64,000 bases of DNA from Reinekea forsetii (GCF_018860385.1 NZ_JAHKPH010000014.1:573983-637982), one strand, 5' to 3'. Shown: positions 36,774 to 45,946, counted from the stretch's first letter. Notes: generated by a model from the letters alone, not told the origin. Numbers and translations: made by a program.

Positions 36774-37587
36774 TTCAAAAAACCAACGGGCTCTTTGGTC
36801 TGTATTAAAACGCATGCCGGTCGTTGCGTTTAGCATTTTTATCATTTGGCCGCTGGTGCCTATCTTTTATTTAAGCTTTCAATCGACGCTTGAGCATCCA
36901 AGTATTGAGGCAGGCCAATGGACACTCCTTAATTTCCAGCATCTATTTAAAAACGAAGCCTTAGTAAACTCTATAGTTAATTCCCTAACCTACGTAGCGC
37001 TAAACATTGCTATAACCTTACCGGTTGCGTTGCCGGCCGCCTATGGTTTTGCAAGATACCGTTTTATAGGCGATAAACACGTGTTTTTGTGGTTGTTAGC
37101 CTGTCGAATGACACCGCCGGTGGTGATGGTTTTTCCGGTATTTCAGTTGTTCTCGGCTTTAGGGTTAGTCAACTCACCTCTGGCTATTGCGCTCGCACAT
37201 TGCCTGTTTACGGTACCCATAACCATTTGGATTCTAGAAAGTTTTATTTCGGCGATCCCAAAAGAATTTGATGAAACGGCCTTTATCGATGGCTACTCAT
37301 TTTTAGGATTCTTCTTTAAGTTACTGGTGCCAATGCTAAAGCCAGGCATTGCCGTTGCAGCCTTCTTTTGCTTTATGTTTTCTTGGGTAGAAGTCGTATT
37401 TGCACGCATTCTGACGGTAACCAACGGCAAACCAATTAGCATGGCGATATCGTCATTATTTAGTTTTCAAACTGATATGGGGTTGGTCATGGCTATGTCG
37501 TTGTTGTCTATTGTACCCGGGGCCATTCTAATGTTTCTTATGCGCCACCATTTATCAGCCGGGTTCATGGTGGGTGGCGCACGTTAG
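36763..37587 (+). CDS. ABC transporter permease, GlpQ-like paralogue (MalG type)
   Basis: A 274-residue permease paralogous to the glpQ product. The EAA loop DETAFIDGYSFLGFFFKLLVP is nearly the same as glpQ's DETAFIDGYSFPRFF, and FARYRFIGDKHVFLWLL matches SRYKFIGDKHLFFWLL. It forms the second half of the orphan channel. It ends four bases before the convergent stop of the sigma-54 activator gene. Substrate likely a polyol or glycerol relative, by inference. Confidence 0.88.
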   Translation: MNINSKNQRALWSVLKRMPVVAFSIFIIWPLVPIFYLSFQSTLEHPSIEAGQWTLLNFQHLFKNEALVNSIVNSLTYVALNIAITLPVALPAAYGFARYRFIGDKHVFLWLLACRMTPPVVMVFPVFQLFSALGLVNSPLAIALAHCLFTVPITIWILESFISAIPKEFDETAFIDGYSFLGFFFKLLVPMLKPGIAVAAFFCFMFSWVEVVFARILTVTNGKPISMAISSLFSFQTDMGLVMAMSLLSIVPGAILMFLMRHHLSAGFMVGGAR

Positions 37588-37591
37588 CCTA

Positions 37592-39541
37592 TTACTTGAT
37601 GCCCAGTTCTCTTAAACGTTTATATAAGGTGTTTCGGCTAATATTAAGCGCCTTGGCGGTCTTTGATATATTGCCCTGATTCGCATTATAAACGGCCACA
37701 ACATCGTTTCGATCCGTTGCGTTGGTTTCCGCAGGCTGAGGCGCGCTTGCAGGCTCTGGCTTAAACTCGCCTTGCAATGGCCGGCTGGTCGATACGGTCG
37801 TTGAACCAATATCTTCAAAGAAATCGCTGGGTAAATCGGTTGGCTGAATGGGTTGGTTTTCGGCCATCGCCAGTGCAATTTGCAACACACTCACCAACTG
37901 GCGAATGTTGCCTGGCCAAGGGTGCTTTTGAAACAATTCAATAACATTTTCAGGCAGGTGTTCAGGTTGTTCATTGGTGCGATACAAATTGTAAATTTCT
38001 TTAAACAATTCAACCTGATCTGTTCGTTCTCTCAGTGCGGGTAGCTCTATATTTAAGCCGCTGACTCGATAATATAAATCTTGTCGAAACAATCCCTTTT
38101 CAACATCTTCCCGCAACGATCGGTTAGTGGCGGAAATGAGTTTAATATCAACAGGGTAAGACTCCGTAGAGCCAAGCGGGTAAACCTTTCGTTCTTGAAG
38201 CACTCTTAATAAACGCGCCTGTACTTTTAATGGCATTTCGCCGATTTCATCTAAAAATAAAGTGCCTTTGTGCGCCTTACGAATAAGGCCGGTTGCCCCT
38301 TTGTTGTTCGCACCGGTAAAGGCTCCTTTTTCGTAGCCAAATAACTCGGATTCTACTAACTCCGCCGGAATGGCCGCGCAATTGACCGCTACCAAAGGAT
38401 AGGTTTTACGAGAACTGTATTCATGCAAGGCGTTTACAAACACCTCTTTACCAACGCCGGTTTCACCAAATATGAGCAGAGGGATATCTTTTTCGATGAT
38501 CTTTTTAGCTTGTTTGATGCAATGTTCAATACGAGGATCGCCAAAGCTGTAACGGTCTAAGGTAATCTGTGTGTCTTCCTTTTTACGCTTTTTGATTAAC
38601 CGCTGGCGAAAATCGATGGCTTGTATTGCCTTTTCAGTGGGTCGCTTTAATACGCCGTGCATCTGAAAGCGCCCTAAAGCAGGCAGTTTAATGGGCATAG
38701 ATTCTGGGTGGTTTTTAAGTTCAAGAAGTGGGAAGTCGAATATATCGCTGATATTTGTTAAGGCTAAATCGTAGCCTAACAGCAGTTCTGCGCGTCGATT
38801 TGCAGAGATAATGGTGCCATCTTCGTTAAAAACGATCAAACCTGCCCATTGGCTATCGATGTTGTCGATATTCGTGTTAAAACTGAGCAAATAGTTCTCA
38901 GCCGAAAACATTTTAACAATGAGCCGGTTTTCAACGGCTTGAGACATCAGCTTAACCATGCCCAAAGTATGTGAATGCGGCAAATAGGTATCACTCGATA
39001 CGTCAATAACGCCCAATAAATCATGGTTTACATTAAAAATTGGGGCGGCCGAACCCACCATAAAGCGATTCGATTTTAAAAAGTGCTCATCTTTTTGAAC
39101 CTGAACGGCATGCCCCAACTCCATCGCGGTGCCAATGGCATTGGTGCCGTTCACGTTTTCGCCCCAGTATGTCCCGGGTTCAAAGAATGCTTTTTGTTGC
39201 TTATTTAGAAACCGTCGATCGCCCCAGCTGTTTAACATTTGGCCACGACTATCCGTCAACATGATCATGCACTGGCTGTTCGACAGTATATTTTCATAGT
39301 AGGGCAGCACTTCGTTGTTGGTGGTTTCTACCAAAAAGTGATGCTCTTCTTTAAGGCTGCTGACATCACCGGTGCCTAATCGTTCAATCACCGGTTCAGA
39401 AGAGGGGTCTAGCCCGTAATTTCTGCATCGCTCCCAAGAAGCTTCGATGATCGTTTGATGATCAAGAGGTGCCTCATTCGTGGGCGAGCTTTTAGCCGAA
39501 AAACGGCTTTTTCCTAAGGTATTGATAGTCGAACTGCTCAT
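37592..39541 (-). CDS. Sigma-54-dependent activator (AcoR/DhaR-like: GAF-PAS-AAA-Fis HTH)
   Basis: A 649-residue bacterial enhancer-binding protein. A GAF sensor (about 70-210) and a PAS domain (about 230-320) precede the AAA+ domain. Walker A is GETGVGKE (359-366), the sigma-54 contact loop GAFTGA (406-411) is intact, and Walker B is LFLDEIGE. A Fis-type HTH ends the protein (about 610-648, NISKTAKALNISRNTLYKRL). The architecture equals AcoR and the glycerol regulator DhaR. It is divergent from glpS and convergent with the orphan permeases, and is therefore the best candidate to control both. ATG 39541 is used because an upstream extension would cover the operator region. Confidence 0.9.
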   Translation of the reverse strand: MSSSTINTLGKSRFSAKSSPTNEAPLDHQTIIEASWERCRNYGLDPSSEPVIERLGTGDVSSLKEEHHFLVETTNNEVLPYYENILSNSQCMIMLTDSRGQMLNSWGDRRFLNKQQKAFFEPGTYWGENVNGTNAIGTAMELGHAVQVQKDEHFLKSNRFMVGSAAPIFNVNHDLLGVIDVSSDTYLPHSHTLGMVKLMSQAVENRLIVKMFSAENYLLSFNTNIDNIDSQWAGLIVFNEDGTIISANRRAELLLGYDLALTNISDIFDFPLLELKNHPESMPIKLPALGRFQMHGVLKRPTEKAIQAIDFRQRLIKKRKKEDTQITLDRYSFGDPRIEHCIKQAKKIIEKDIPLLIFGETGVGKEVFVNALHEYSSRKTYPLVAVNCAAIPAELVESELFGYEKGAFTGANNKGATGLIRKAHKGTLFLDEIGEMPLKVQARLLRVLQERKVYPLGSTESYPVDIKLISATNRSLREDVEKGLFRQDLYYRVSGLNIELPALRERTDQVELFKEIYNLYRTNEQPEHLPENVIELFQKHPWPGNIRQLVSVLQIALAMAENQPIQPTDLPSDFFEDIGSTTVSTSRPLQGEFKPEPASAPQPAETNATDRNDVVAVYNANQGNISKTAKALNISRNTLYKRLRELGIK

Positions 39542-39591
39542 AGGGGACTCAATTTTTGTTGTTTTAATTAGGCAAATATAGAGTGGCCTTG

Positions 39592-39690
39592 TGTTCACAT
39601 AGTAGTGTTCAGCTCTGAACAAAGTCAACAATCGTCTGAACAGACTGAACATATCAACACTAATATCCTCCCAGTGAACAGTGTGTTCAT
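39592..39690 (+). promoter_or_regulatory. Upstream activator array for the glp operon
   Basis: TGTTCA occurs at 39592, 39607 and 39685; TGAACA at 39617, 39638, 39647 and 39676. TGTTCAGCTCTGAACA (39607-39622) is a 7-bp inverted repeat. CTGAACAGACTGAACA (39637-39652) is the counterpart of the site at 35727-35742. The array is about 60-160 bases upstream of the predicted sigma-54 promoter. Confidence 0.78.
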
Positions 39691-39750
39691 TTTTTATAAA
39701 TACCTTTAAAAACAGCAGCTTATAAGTTTTTCTGCATACCTTTATTAGGT

Positions 39751-39766
39751 TGGCACAGTTATCGCT
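39751..39766 (+). promoter_or_regulatory. Sigma-54 (-24/-12) promoter of the glp operon
   Basis: TTGGCAC is followed after five bases by TCGCT. The -24 box is perfect and the -12 box keeps the essential GC at correct spacing with one change from TTGCT. Start of transcription would be near 39778, giving a leader of about 64 bases. Confidence 0.72.
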
Positions 39767-39841
39767 ATCTCTCAAAGACAAAAATAAAAAGTGTTCAGTG
39801 TTCAACGCTGTGCAAAACATTAAAAATCACAGGACGGTGTT

Positions 39842-40942
39842 ATGTCCCTCAAATTAGAAAATGTCAGTCTCGTGGTAGAAGGGTGCGATTACTTAAGTGA
39901 CGTCAACCTTAATCTAGAGCCAGGCTCATTTAACGTGTTACTGGGCCGGACCGGCGCAGGCAAAACGTCATTGATGCGTGTGATCGCGGGTTTAGATAAA
40001 CCAACTCGCGGACGACTAATCATGAACGGTGCCGATGTAACCGGTATGGCTGTTCAAAAACGCAACGTATCAATGGTGTATCAGCAGTTTATTAACTACT
40101 CCAACCTAACCGTGCGAGAAAACATTGCTTCGCCACTGCGGCTCGCCAAAATATCCGAAGCAGAAATCACCAAGCGAGTAGGTGAAACAGCCGACATGTT
40201 GCAAATATCGCAATTCTTAGATCGCTACCCGCTAGAGCTATCAGGAGGGCAACAACAACGTACCGCTATGGCAAGAGCTCTAGTGAAAGATGCCAGTATC
40301 TTGTTATTTGATGAGCCGTTGGTGAATCTGGATTACAAGCTCCGTGAAGAGTTGCGCGTAGAATTACGTGAATTGTTCAAGGCACGAAATGCCATTGCCG
40401 TGTATGCCACTACCGAGCCAAATGAAGCCTTGGCATTGGGAGGCACCACCTCTTTATTGCACGAAGGCAAGTTAATTCAAAGCGGACCATCGGCCGAAGT
40501 CTATCGTGAGCCTGTCGATGTTGATGCCGCCGACTTGTTCAGTGAGCCGCCCATTAACTTGATTGCAGGGGAAGTGACCGAAAACGAAGTCACCTTCGAT
40601 GAAACGGCGCATTTCCCACTGAACCAAGATTTAAGAGGTTTAACTCCGGGCGGTTATAAATTTGGTATTCGCCCTAGCCACATTGGCTTAGTACCGCACA
40701 ACGATGATGATCTTGAGCTATCAATGAAAGTAGAGCTCGCCGAAATCAGTGGTTCTGAAACCTTCATCCATGCCAAGAACAACCATTTTGAAATAGTGAT
40801 GCAGCTTTCTGGCGTTCATGCGTATAAAACAGATTCCACGATTAACGTGTATCTACCAACGCACAAGCTTTTTGTCTTTGATCTTAACGGCAAGATGATT
40901 CAATCCCCTTCTCGGTTAGTAAGAGGTCAAACCAATGGCTGA
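39842..40942 (+). CDS. glpS: Glycerol ABC transporter ATP-binding subunit GlpS
   Basis: A 366-residue MalK-like ATPase of the rhizobial-type glycerol importer (GlpSTPQV; these names differ from the E. coli glpT and glpQ genes). Walker A is GRTGAGKT (35-42), the signature is intact LSGGQ (133-137), and Walker B is ILLFDEP. The switch region reads YATTEPNEA (188-196), so the usual His is Thr191. A TOBE-like beta domain follows after residue 240. The next gene overlaps by 8 bases. It pairs with GlpT to form an asymmetric ATPase. Confidence 0.92.
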   Translation: MSLKLENVSLVVEGCDYLSDVNLNLEPGSFNVLLGRTGAGKTSLMRVIAGLDKPTRGRLIMNGADVTGMAVQKRNVSMVYQQFINYSNLTVRENIASPLRLAKISEAEITKRVGETADMLQISQFLDRYPLELSGGQQQRTAMARALVKDASILLFDEPLVNLDYKLREELRVELRELFKARNAIAVYATTEPNEALALGGTTSLLHEGKLIQSGPSAEVYREPVDVDAADLFSEPPINLIAGEVTENEVTFDETAHFPLNQDLRGLTPGGYKFGIRPSHIGLVPHNDDDLELSMKVELAEISGSETFIHAKNNHFEIVMQLSGVHAYKTDSTINVYLPTHKLFVFDLNGKMIQSPSRLVRGQTNG

Positions 40943-42035
40943 AGTACATTTGAAATCATTAGCGCACAGTTATGCTAAAAACCCGCAGGGTGAAGACGAT
41001 TACGCGTTAAGGGAAATGAACCATGTTTGGGAGCAAGGTGGTGCTTATGCACTACTAGGGCCTTCAGGCTGTGGCAAAAGTACACTGCTCAATATTATTT
41101 CCGGGCTTTTAACGCCTTCCGATGGCGAAGTGTTGTTTGATGGCAAACCTGTGAATCATTTACCGCCACAAGAGCGCAACATTGCGCAGGTGTTTCAGTT
41201 CCCTGTTATCTACGATTCGATGACAGTATTCGATAACCTAGCGTTTCCGCTGCGTAACATGAAAGTGGCCGAAGCAAAGGTGATCAGCAAGGTTCATGAG
41301 ATTGCCGAAATTTTAGATTTACACCCGGTGCTGAAGAAAAAGGCGAAGAATTTATCAGCTGATGAAAAGCAAAAGGTGTCAATGGGCCGTGGCTTGGTAC
41401 GTGATGATGTCTCGGCGATTTTATTTGATGAGCCGCTCACGGTGATCGACCCTCAATTAAAATGGAAGTTGCGCCGTAAGCTAAAGCAGATTCATGAACA
41501 ATTTAACATCACCATGATTTACGTAACACACGATCAGCTAGAGGCGTCTACCTTTGCCGACAAAATTGCTGTGATGTATGGCGGCCAAATCGTTCAATTT
41601 GGTACGCCAAGAGAGCTATTTGAAAACCCAAATCATACCTTTGTTGGTTTCTTCATTGGCAGTCCAGGAATGAACTTTTTTAACGTGACGCCGAATAAAA
41701 CAGGCGTGGAGTTCGAAGGGTTTAATATTCCGTTAGAAGAAAATGTTAAAAAAATAGTTGATCAAAGCACCAGTACAAACATTAAAGTTGGTATACGCCC
41801 AGAGTTTGTTCACGTTTGGAACAAGCCAACGGAAGATGCCTTCGCATGCGATGTGAAGCATGTTGAAGACTTAGGCACCTATAAAATTCTTACGTTAGCC
41901 TTAGGCAGCTATGTCATCAAAGCTCGCTTAGACGAAGACGATTTTATTCCAGAGCGAAAAGCTTACGTCAGCTTCCCTGAGCAGTGGTTAAAAGTGTACA
42001 TCGATGAGTATTTGGTTGGGGGGTTAGAAGAATGA
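40935..42035 (+). CDS. glpT: Glycerol ABC transporter ATP-binding subunit GlpT
   Basis: A 366-residue MalK-like ATPase. Walker A is GPSGCGKST (42-50), Walker B is ILFDEPLTVID and the switch His199 is present in YVTHDQ. The ABC signature is degenerate: LSADEKQKVS from residue 140 replaces LSGGQ. This complements GlpS, which has a good signature but lacks the His, so only one composite ATP site should be fully competent. It overlaps glpP by four bases. Confidence 0.92.
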   Translation: MAEVHLKSLAHSYAKNPQGEDDYALREMNHVWEQGGAYALLGPSGCGKSTLLNIISGLLTPSDGEVLFDGKPVNHLPPQERNIAQVFQFPVIYDSMTVFDNLAFPLRNMKVAEAKVISKVHEIAEILDLHPVLKKKAKNLSADEKQKVSMGRGLVRDDVSAILFDEPLTVIDPQLKWKLRRKLKQIHEQFNITMIYVTHDQLEASTFADKIAVMYGGQIVQFGTPRELFENPNHTFVGFFIGSPGMNFFNVTPNKTGVEFEGFNIPLEENVKKIVDQSTSTNIKVGIRPEFVHVWNKPTEDAFACDVKHVEDLGTYKILTLALGSYVIKARLDEDDFIPERKAYVSFPEQWLKVYIDEYLVGGLEE

Positions 42036-42898
42036 GAAAAGTAGAAAACAATAAAGCATGGTGGTTAGTTCTGCCGGTATTTATTTTGGTTGCTTTTTCA
42101 GCTGTGATCCCGCTGATGACGGTAGTGAACTATTCCGTTCAAGATATCTTTGACCAAAACAACGCTTACTTTGTGGGCGTGGAATGGTACAGAGAAGTAT
42201 TGCTGGACACGCGTTTACAAGAATCACTGATTCGCCAATTTATATTTTCGTTCACAGTCCTTGCCATCGAAATTCCATTGGGAATCGCCATTGCCCTAAT
42301 GATGCCAACGAAAGGGCGCATGGCATCGGTGAGCTTAATCATTGTGGCAATTCCGCTATTAGTACCAGGAAATGTGGTCGGGACGATTTGGAAAATCTTT
42401 GGTCGTGCCGATGTGGGTTTACTCGGCTGGGCACTGAACAGCCTGGGGATCGACTATAACTACGCCGCGAACCCAATGGACGCTTGGTTTACAGTGGTGC
42501 TTATGGATGTATGGCATTGGACTCCACTAGTGGCGTTACTGTGTTACTCCGGTTTGCGTGCTATTCCCGATGCCTTCTATCAAGCAGCAGCGATCGACCG
42601 AGCCTCGAACTGGGCGGTGTTTCGATACATTCAATTACCGCGCCTTAAAAGTGTTCTCGTCATTGGTACCTTGTTGCGTTTCATGGACAGCTTCATGATT
42701 TACAGCGAGCCCTTTGTATTAACCGGTGGTGGTCCAGGTAGTTCTACAACCTTTTTAAGCCAGACCCTAACGAAAATGGCCATCGGTCAATTTGATTTAG
42801 GACCTGCGGCAGCATTTTCACTGGTCTATTTCTTAATCGTGTTACTGGCGTCGTGGTTGTTCTTTACCACGATCACCGAAATGGATAAGGATAAATAA
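42032..42898 (+). CDS. glpP: Glycerol ABC transporter permease GlpP
   Basis: A 288-residue MalF-type permease with six helices (first about 12-34). The EAA loop YQAAAIDRASNWAVFRYIQLP couples to the ATPases. FMDSFMIYSEPFVLTGGGPGSSTTF is the conserved periplasmic-side segment (pattern only). It sits in the glpSTPQUV operon and overlaps glpT by four bases. Confidence 0.93.
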   Translation: MRKVENNKAWWLVLPVFILVAFSAVIPLMTVVNYSVQDIFDQNNAYFVGVEWYREVLLDTRLQESLIRQFIFSFTVLAIEIPLGIAIALMMPTKGRMASVSLIIVAIPLLVPGNVVGTIWKIFGRADVGLLGWALNSLGIDYNYAANPMDAWFTVVLMDVWHWTPLVALLCYSGLRAIPDAFYQAAAIDRASNWAVFRYIQLPRLKSVLVIGTLLRFMDSFMIYSEPFVLTGGGPGSSTTFLSQTLTKMAIGQFDLGPAAAFSLVYFLIVLLASWLFFTTITEMDKDK

Positions 42899-42906
42899 GG
42901 GCATTT

Positions 42907-43713
42907 ATGATGAATAGTAAACGAAAAATAATTGGTTTAAGTGTCTACGTTGTGTTCTTGCTGGTGCCTATTTATTGGTTGTTGAACATGTCGTTTAAGC
43001 ACAAAGATGAAGTGCTCAGCGGGCTAACTTTATGGCCAAAAGATTTTACCTTTTCTAACTACGTGACGATTTTTTCAGATCCGAGTTGGTATATGGGTTA
43101 TGTGAACTCGCTGATTTACGTCGGCCTAAACATGATCATCACATTAACGGTAGCGTTACCGGCGGCTTATGCCTTTAGTCGTTATAAATTTATTGGTGAC
43201 AAGCATTTGTTCTTTTGGTTGTTAACGAATCGAATGGCTCCGCCAGCGGTATTTTTACTGCCATTTTTTCAGCTGTATTCATCGGTGGGTCTATTCGATA
43301 CACATTGGGCGGTTGCGCTATCGCATTGTTTGTTCAGTGTTCCGTTAGCGGTTTGGATATTAGAAGGCTTTATGTCGGGTGTGCCGCGAGAGATTGATGA
43401 AACCGCCTTTATTGATGGCTACAGTTTTCCGAGATTTTTCATCCGGATTTTCTTACCGCTGATTCGTTCGGGCATTGGTGTAACAGCGTTCTTTAGCTTT
43501 CTGTTTTCTTGGGTTGAGTTACTGCTGGCAAGAACACTAACCTCTGTCGAGGCCAAGCCCATTGGCGCTGTGATGACACGAACCATCTCGGCCGAAGGTA
43601 TCGATTGGGGCTTGTTAGCCGCCGCGGGAGTGCTCACTATTTTACCAGGTTTAATGGTGATTTGGTTGGTTCGAAATCATGTAGCGAAAGGCTTTGCACT
43701 CGGTCGAGTGTAA
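42907..43713 (+). CDS. glpQ: Glycerol ABC transporter permease GlpQ
   Basis: A 268-residue MalG-type permease that forms a heterodimer with GlpP. Six helices; EAA loop DETAFIDGYSFPRFFIRIFLP. FSRYKFIGDKHLFFWLLTNRM is a strong family feature (pattern only). The gene begins eight bases after glpP. Confidence 0.93.
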   Translation: MMNSKRKIIGLSVYVVFLLVPIYWLLNMSFKHKDEVLSGLTLWPKDFTFSNYVTIFSDPSWYMGYVNSLIYVGLNMIITLTVALPAAYAFSRYKFIGDKHLFFWLLTNRMAPPAVFLLPFFQLYSSVGLFDTHWAVALSHCLFSVPLAVWILEGFMSGVPREIDETAFIDGYSFPRFFIRIFLPLIRSGIGVTAFFSFLFSWVELLLARTLTSVEAKPIGAVMTRTISAEGIDWGLLAAAGVLTILPGLMVIWLVRNHVAKGFALGRV

Positions 43714-43744
43714 GCGTTAAGACGACTGTATTAGGAGATTAACA

Positions 43745-44017
43745 ATGGGCTGGATGGCATGGACCACCGTTACCGCAGGTTTTTTTATATCGATCGCCGT
43801 CATTCTAATAGGTATGACGATATGGGAAATCAAGAGTCCTAACGTTGAACGTAAAGGCTTTTTACCCATCGCCACAACGCGAGGCGATCGCCTGTTTATT
43901 GGCTTACTCAGCAGTGCATATATTCATTTAATGTACGTCGGCTTCTTTGAAGCAACGCTGATCATACCCTTAGTATTTTGTATAGCTTGGGTGGCAAGCC
44001 TGATTCGTTGGGGATAA
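43745..44017 (+). CDS. glpU: Small membrane protein of the glycerol transporter (DUF2160, GlpU-like)
   Basis: A 90-residue protein with hydrophobic helices at about 5-27, 50-70 and 70-88, containing MTIWEIKSPNVERKGFLPIATTRGDRLFIGLL (pattern only). DUF2160 proteins accompany rhizobial-type glycerol transporters between permease and binding-protein genes, as here. Its role in the complex is unknown. AGGAG lies upstream of the ATG. Confidence 0.88.
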   Translation: MGWMAWTTVTAGFFISIAVILIGMTIWEIKSPNVERKGFLPIATTRGDRLFIGLLSSAYIHLMYVGFFEATLIIPLVFCIAWVASLIRWG

Positions 44018-44130
44018 AAACTTTTTTAACAGTGAGCTCAAGAGTTCGCTAAACAGAATCTTAAATGACCGCGTTAGATGAATTGCTAGGTGCGCAACTA
44101 GTGCTCATTAGCTAGGCATTTGAGCTAAAC

Positions 44131-44144
44131 GTCAGTTCGCTGAC
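44131..44144 (+). other. UUCG-tetraloop hairpin upstream of glpV
   Basis: GTCAG and CTGAC enclose TTCG, an extra-stable RNA tetraloop, 68 bases before glpV. It sits in a 195-base spacer inside the operon and may protect the glpV message or mark a processing site. Confidence 0.55.
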
Positions 44145-44212
44145 AAAACGCAATTGGGACTACCTAGGCACAAACGTAGATCACCATTACGGTTAACCAA
44201 AAGAGGTTGAAG

Positions 44213-45937
44213 ATGAAAAATAAGAAAAACCAACCAGCTAAGATACTGCTCACAGCAGCTATCTCTCTGGCAACTTTAGGTGTTGTGCAAGCCGATCAAT
44301 ATTCGGACGCGGCACAAAAATGGATTGAGCAAGAGTTCAGCGTTTCGACACTGACCAAAGCTCAACAAGAACAAGAGATGGCATGGTTTGCCGAAGCGGC
44401 CAAACCGTTTCGTGGTATGACCATTAACGTAGCATCAGAAACGATCGCCACACACGAGTATGAATCCGCTGTATTGGCTAAAGCCTTTGCTGAGATTACC
44501 GGCATTAACGTTGTTCACGATCTGATTGGCGAAGGCGATGTCGTTGAAAAACTTCAAACGCAAATGCAATCAGACCGTAACATTTACGATGCATACATTA
44601 ATGACTCTGACTTAATTGGTACTCACTTCCGTTACGGTAAGGTTGTGCCAATTTCTGACATGATGGCCGGCGATGGTAAAGACTACACGCTTCCAACATT
44701 AGACTTAGACGATTTCATCGGCCTAAGTTTTACGACAGGTCCAGATGGAAAAATTTATCAGCTTCCTGATCAACAGTTCGCTAACCTTTATTGGTTCCGT
44801 GCCGATTGGTTTGAACGTGCCGATCTTAAACAGCAATTTAAATCAATCTACGGATATGATTTAGGTGTACCGGTTAACTGGTCTGCCTATGAAGATATTG
44901 CTGAGTTCTTCTCTGTACATGTAAAAGAGATTGATGGTGAACGTGTATACGGCCACATGGATTACGGTAAAAAAGACCCGTCTTTAGGCTGGCGTTTCAC
45001 CGATGCCTGGTTCTCAATGGCGGGTGCAGGCGACAAAGGCATTCCAAACGGTTTACCGGTTGATGAATGGGGCGTGCGTGTAGAAGGATGTAATCCAGTA
45101 GGTTCAAGCGTAACGCGTGGTGGTGCTACTAACGGCCCAGCGGCTGTGTACGCAACCACTAAGTACGTTGATTGGTTGAAAAAGTATGCGCCACCAGAAG
45201 CGCAGGGCATGACATTCGGTGAAGCCGGTCCTGTACCTGCTCAAGGTGCTATTGCTCAGCAAATTTTCTGGTACACCGCTTTCACAGCGAGCATGAACTC
45301 AGAAGGTTTACCGGTCGTAAATGAAGACGGCACGCCAAAATGGCGTATGGCGCCTTCACCTAAAGGCCCTTACTGGGAAGAAGGCATGAAGTTAGGTTAC
45401 CAAGATACAGGTTCTTGGACTTTCTTAAACTCTACGCCAGATAAGCGTCGTTTAGCCGCTTGGTTGTATGCTCAGTTCACTGTGTCTAAGACAGTTTCTT
45501 TGAAGAAAACATTGGTTGGTTTAACGCCAATTCGTGAATCGGATATTAACTCTCAAGCCATGACCGATGCAGCGCCTAAGCTAGGTGGTTTGGTAGAATT
45601 CTACCGAAGCCCTGCGCGTGTGCAGTGGACGCCAACAGGAACTAACATTCCTGATTATCCTAAGCTAGCTCAGTTGTGGTGGCAGTATATTGCTGAAGCC
45701 GCAAGTGGCGATTCTACGCCTCAAGAAGCACTTGATGGATTAGCTAAAGCGCAAGATAAAGTATTGGCGCGTTTAGAGCGTTCTGGTGTTCAAGGTGAGT
45801 GTGGACCGAAACTTAATAAAGAATCGGACCCAAGCTTCTGGTTAAATCAGCCAGGTGCACCAAAGGCTAAGTTGAAAAATGAAAAGCCACAAGGTATAAC
45901 GATTGACTACGCAACTTTATTAGAAAGCTGGAAGTAG
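44213..45937 (+). CDS. glpV: Glycerol-binding periplasmic protein GlpV
   Basis: A 574-residue extracellular solute-binding protein, longer than typical sugar-binding proteins, as expected for GlpV. Signal peptide 1-27 ends VVQA before DQ. The mature protein starts AAQKWIEQEFSVSTLT and ends with a family-typical C-terminal extension holding GECGPKLNKESDPSFW. It delivers glycerol to GlpPQ. ATG 44213 is chosen over TTG 44207 because AAGAGG is immediately upstream. Followed by two hairpins including a terminator. Confidence 0.93.
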   Translation: MKNKKNQPAKILLTAAISLATLGVVQADQYSDAAQKWIEQEFSVSTLTKAQQEQEMAWFAEAAKPFRGMTINVASETIATHEYESAVLAKAFAEITGINVVHDLIGEGDVVEKLQTQMQSDRNIYDAYINDSDLIGTHFRYGKVVPISDMMAGDGKDYTLPTLDLDDFIGLSFTTGPDGKIYQLPDQQFANLYWFRADWFERADLKQQFKSIYGYDLGVPVNWSAYEDIAEFFSVHVKEIDGERVYGHMDYGKKDPSLGWRFTDAWFSMAGAGDKGIPNGLPVDEWGVRVEGCNPVGSSVTRGGATNGPAAVYATTKYVDWLKKYAPPEAQGMTFGEAGPVPAQGAIAQQIFWYTAFTASMNSEGLPVVNEDGTPKWRMAPSPKGPYWEEGMKLGYQDTGSWTFLNSTPDKRRLAAWLYAQFTVSKTVSLKKTLVGLTPIRESDINSQAMTDAAPKLGGLVEFYRSPARVQWTPTGTNIPDYPKLAQLWWQYIAEAASGDSTPQEALDGLAKAQDKVLARLERSGVQGECGPKLNKESDPSFWLNQPGAPKAKLKNEKPQGITIDYATLLESWK

Positions 45938-45946
45938 TTTGCTTTA

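Larger units (their letters stand above)
39542..39841. other. Divergent regulatory region between activator and glpS
   Basis: This 300-base gap contains at least eight TGTTCA/TGAACA half-sites and a -24/-12 promoter toward glpS, listed separately. Two further half-sites (39792, 39799) lie downstream of the predicted start of transcription. The promoter for the activator gene itself was not identified. Confidence 0.6.

Noticed and set aside
39542..39820. Upstream extension of the sigma-54 activator frame
   Set aside because: It would cover the operator array and glpS promoter, and adds residues foreign to the family.
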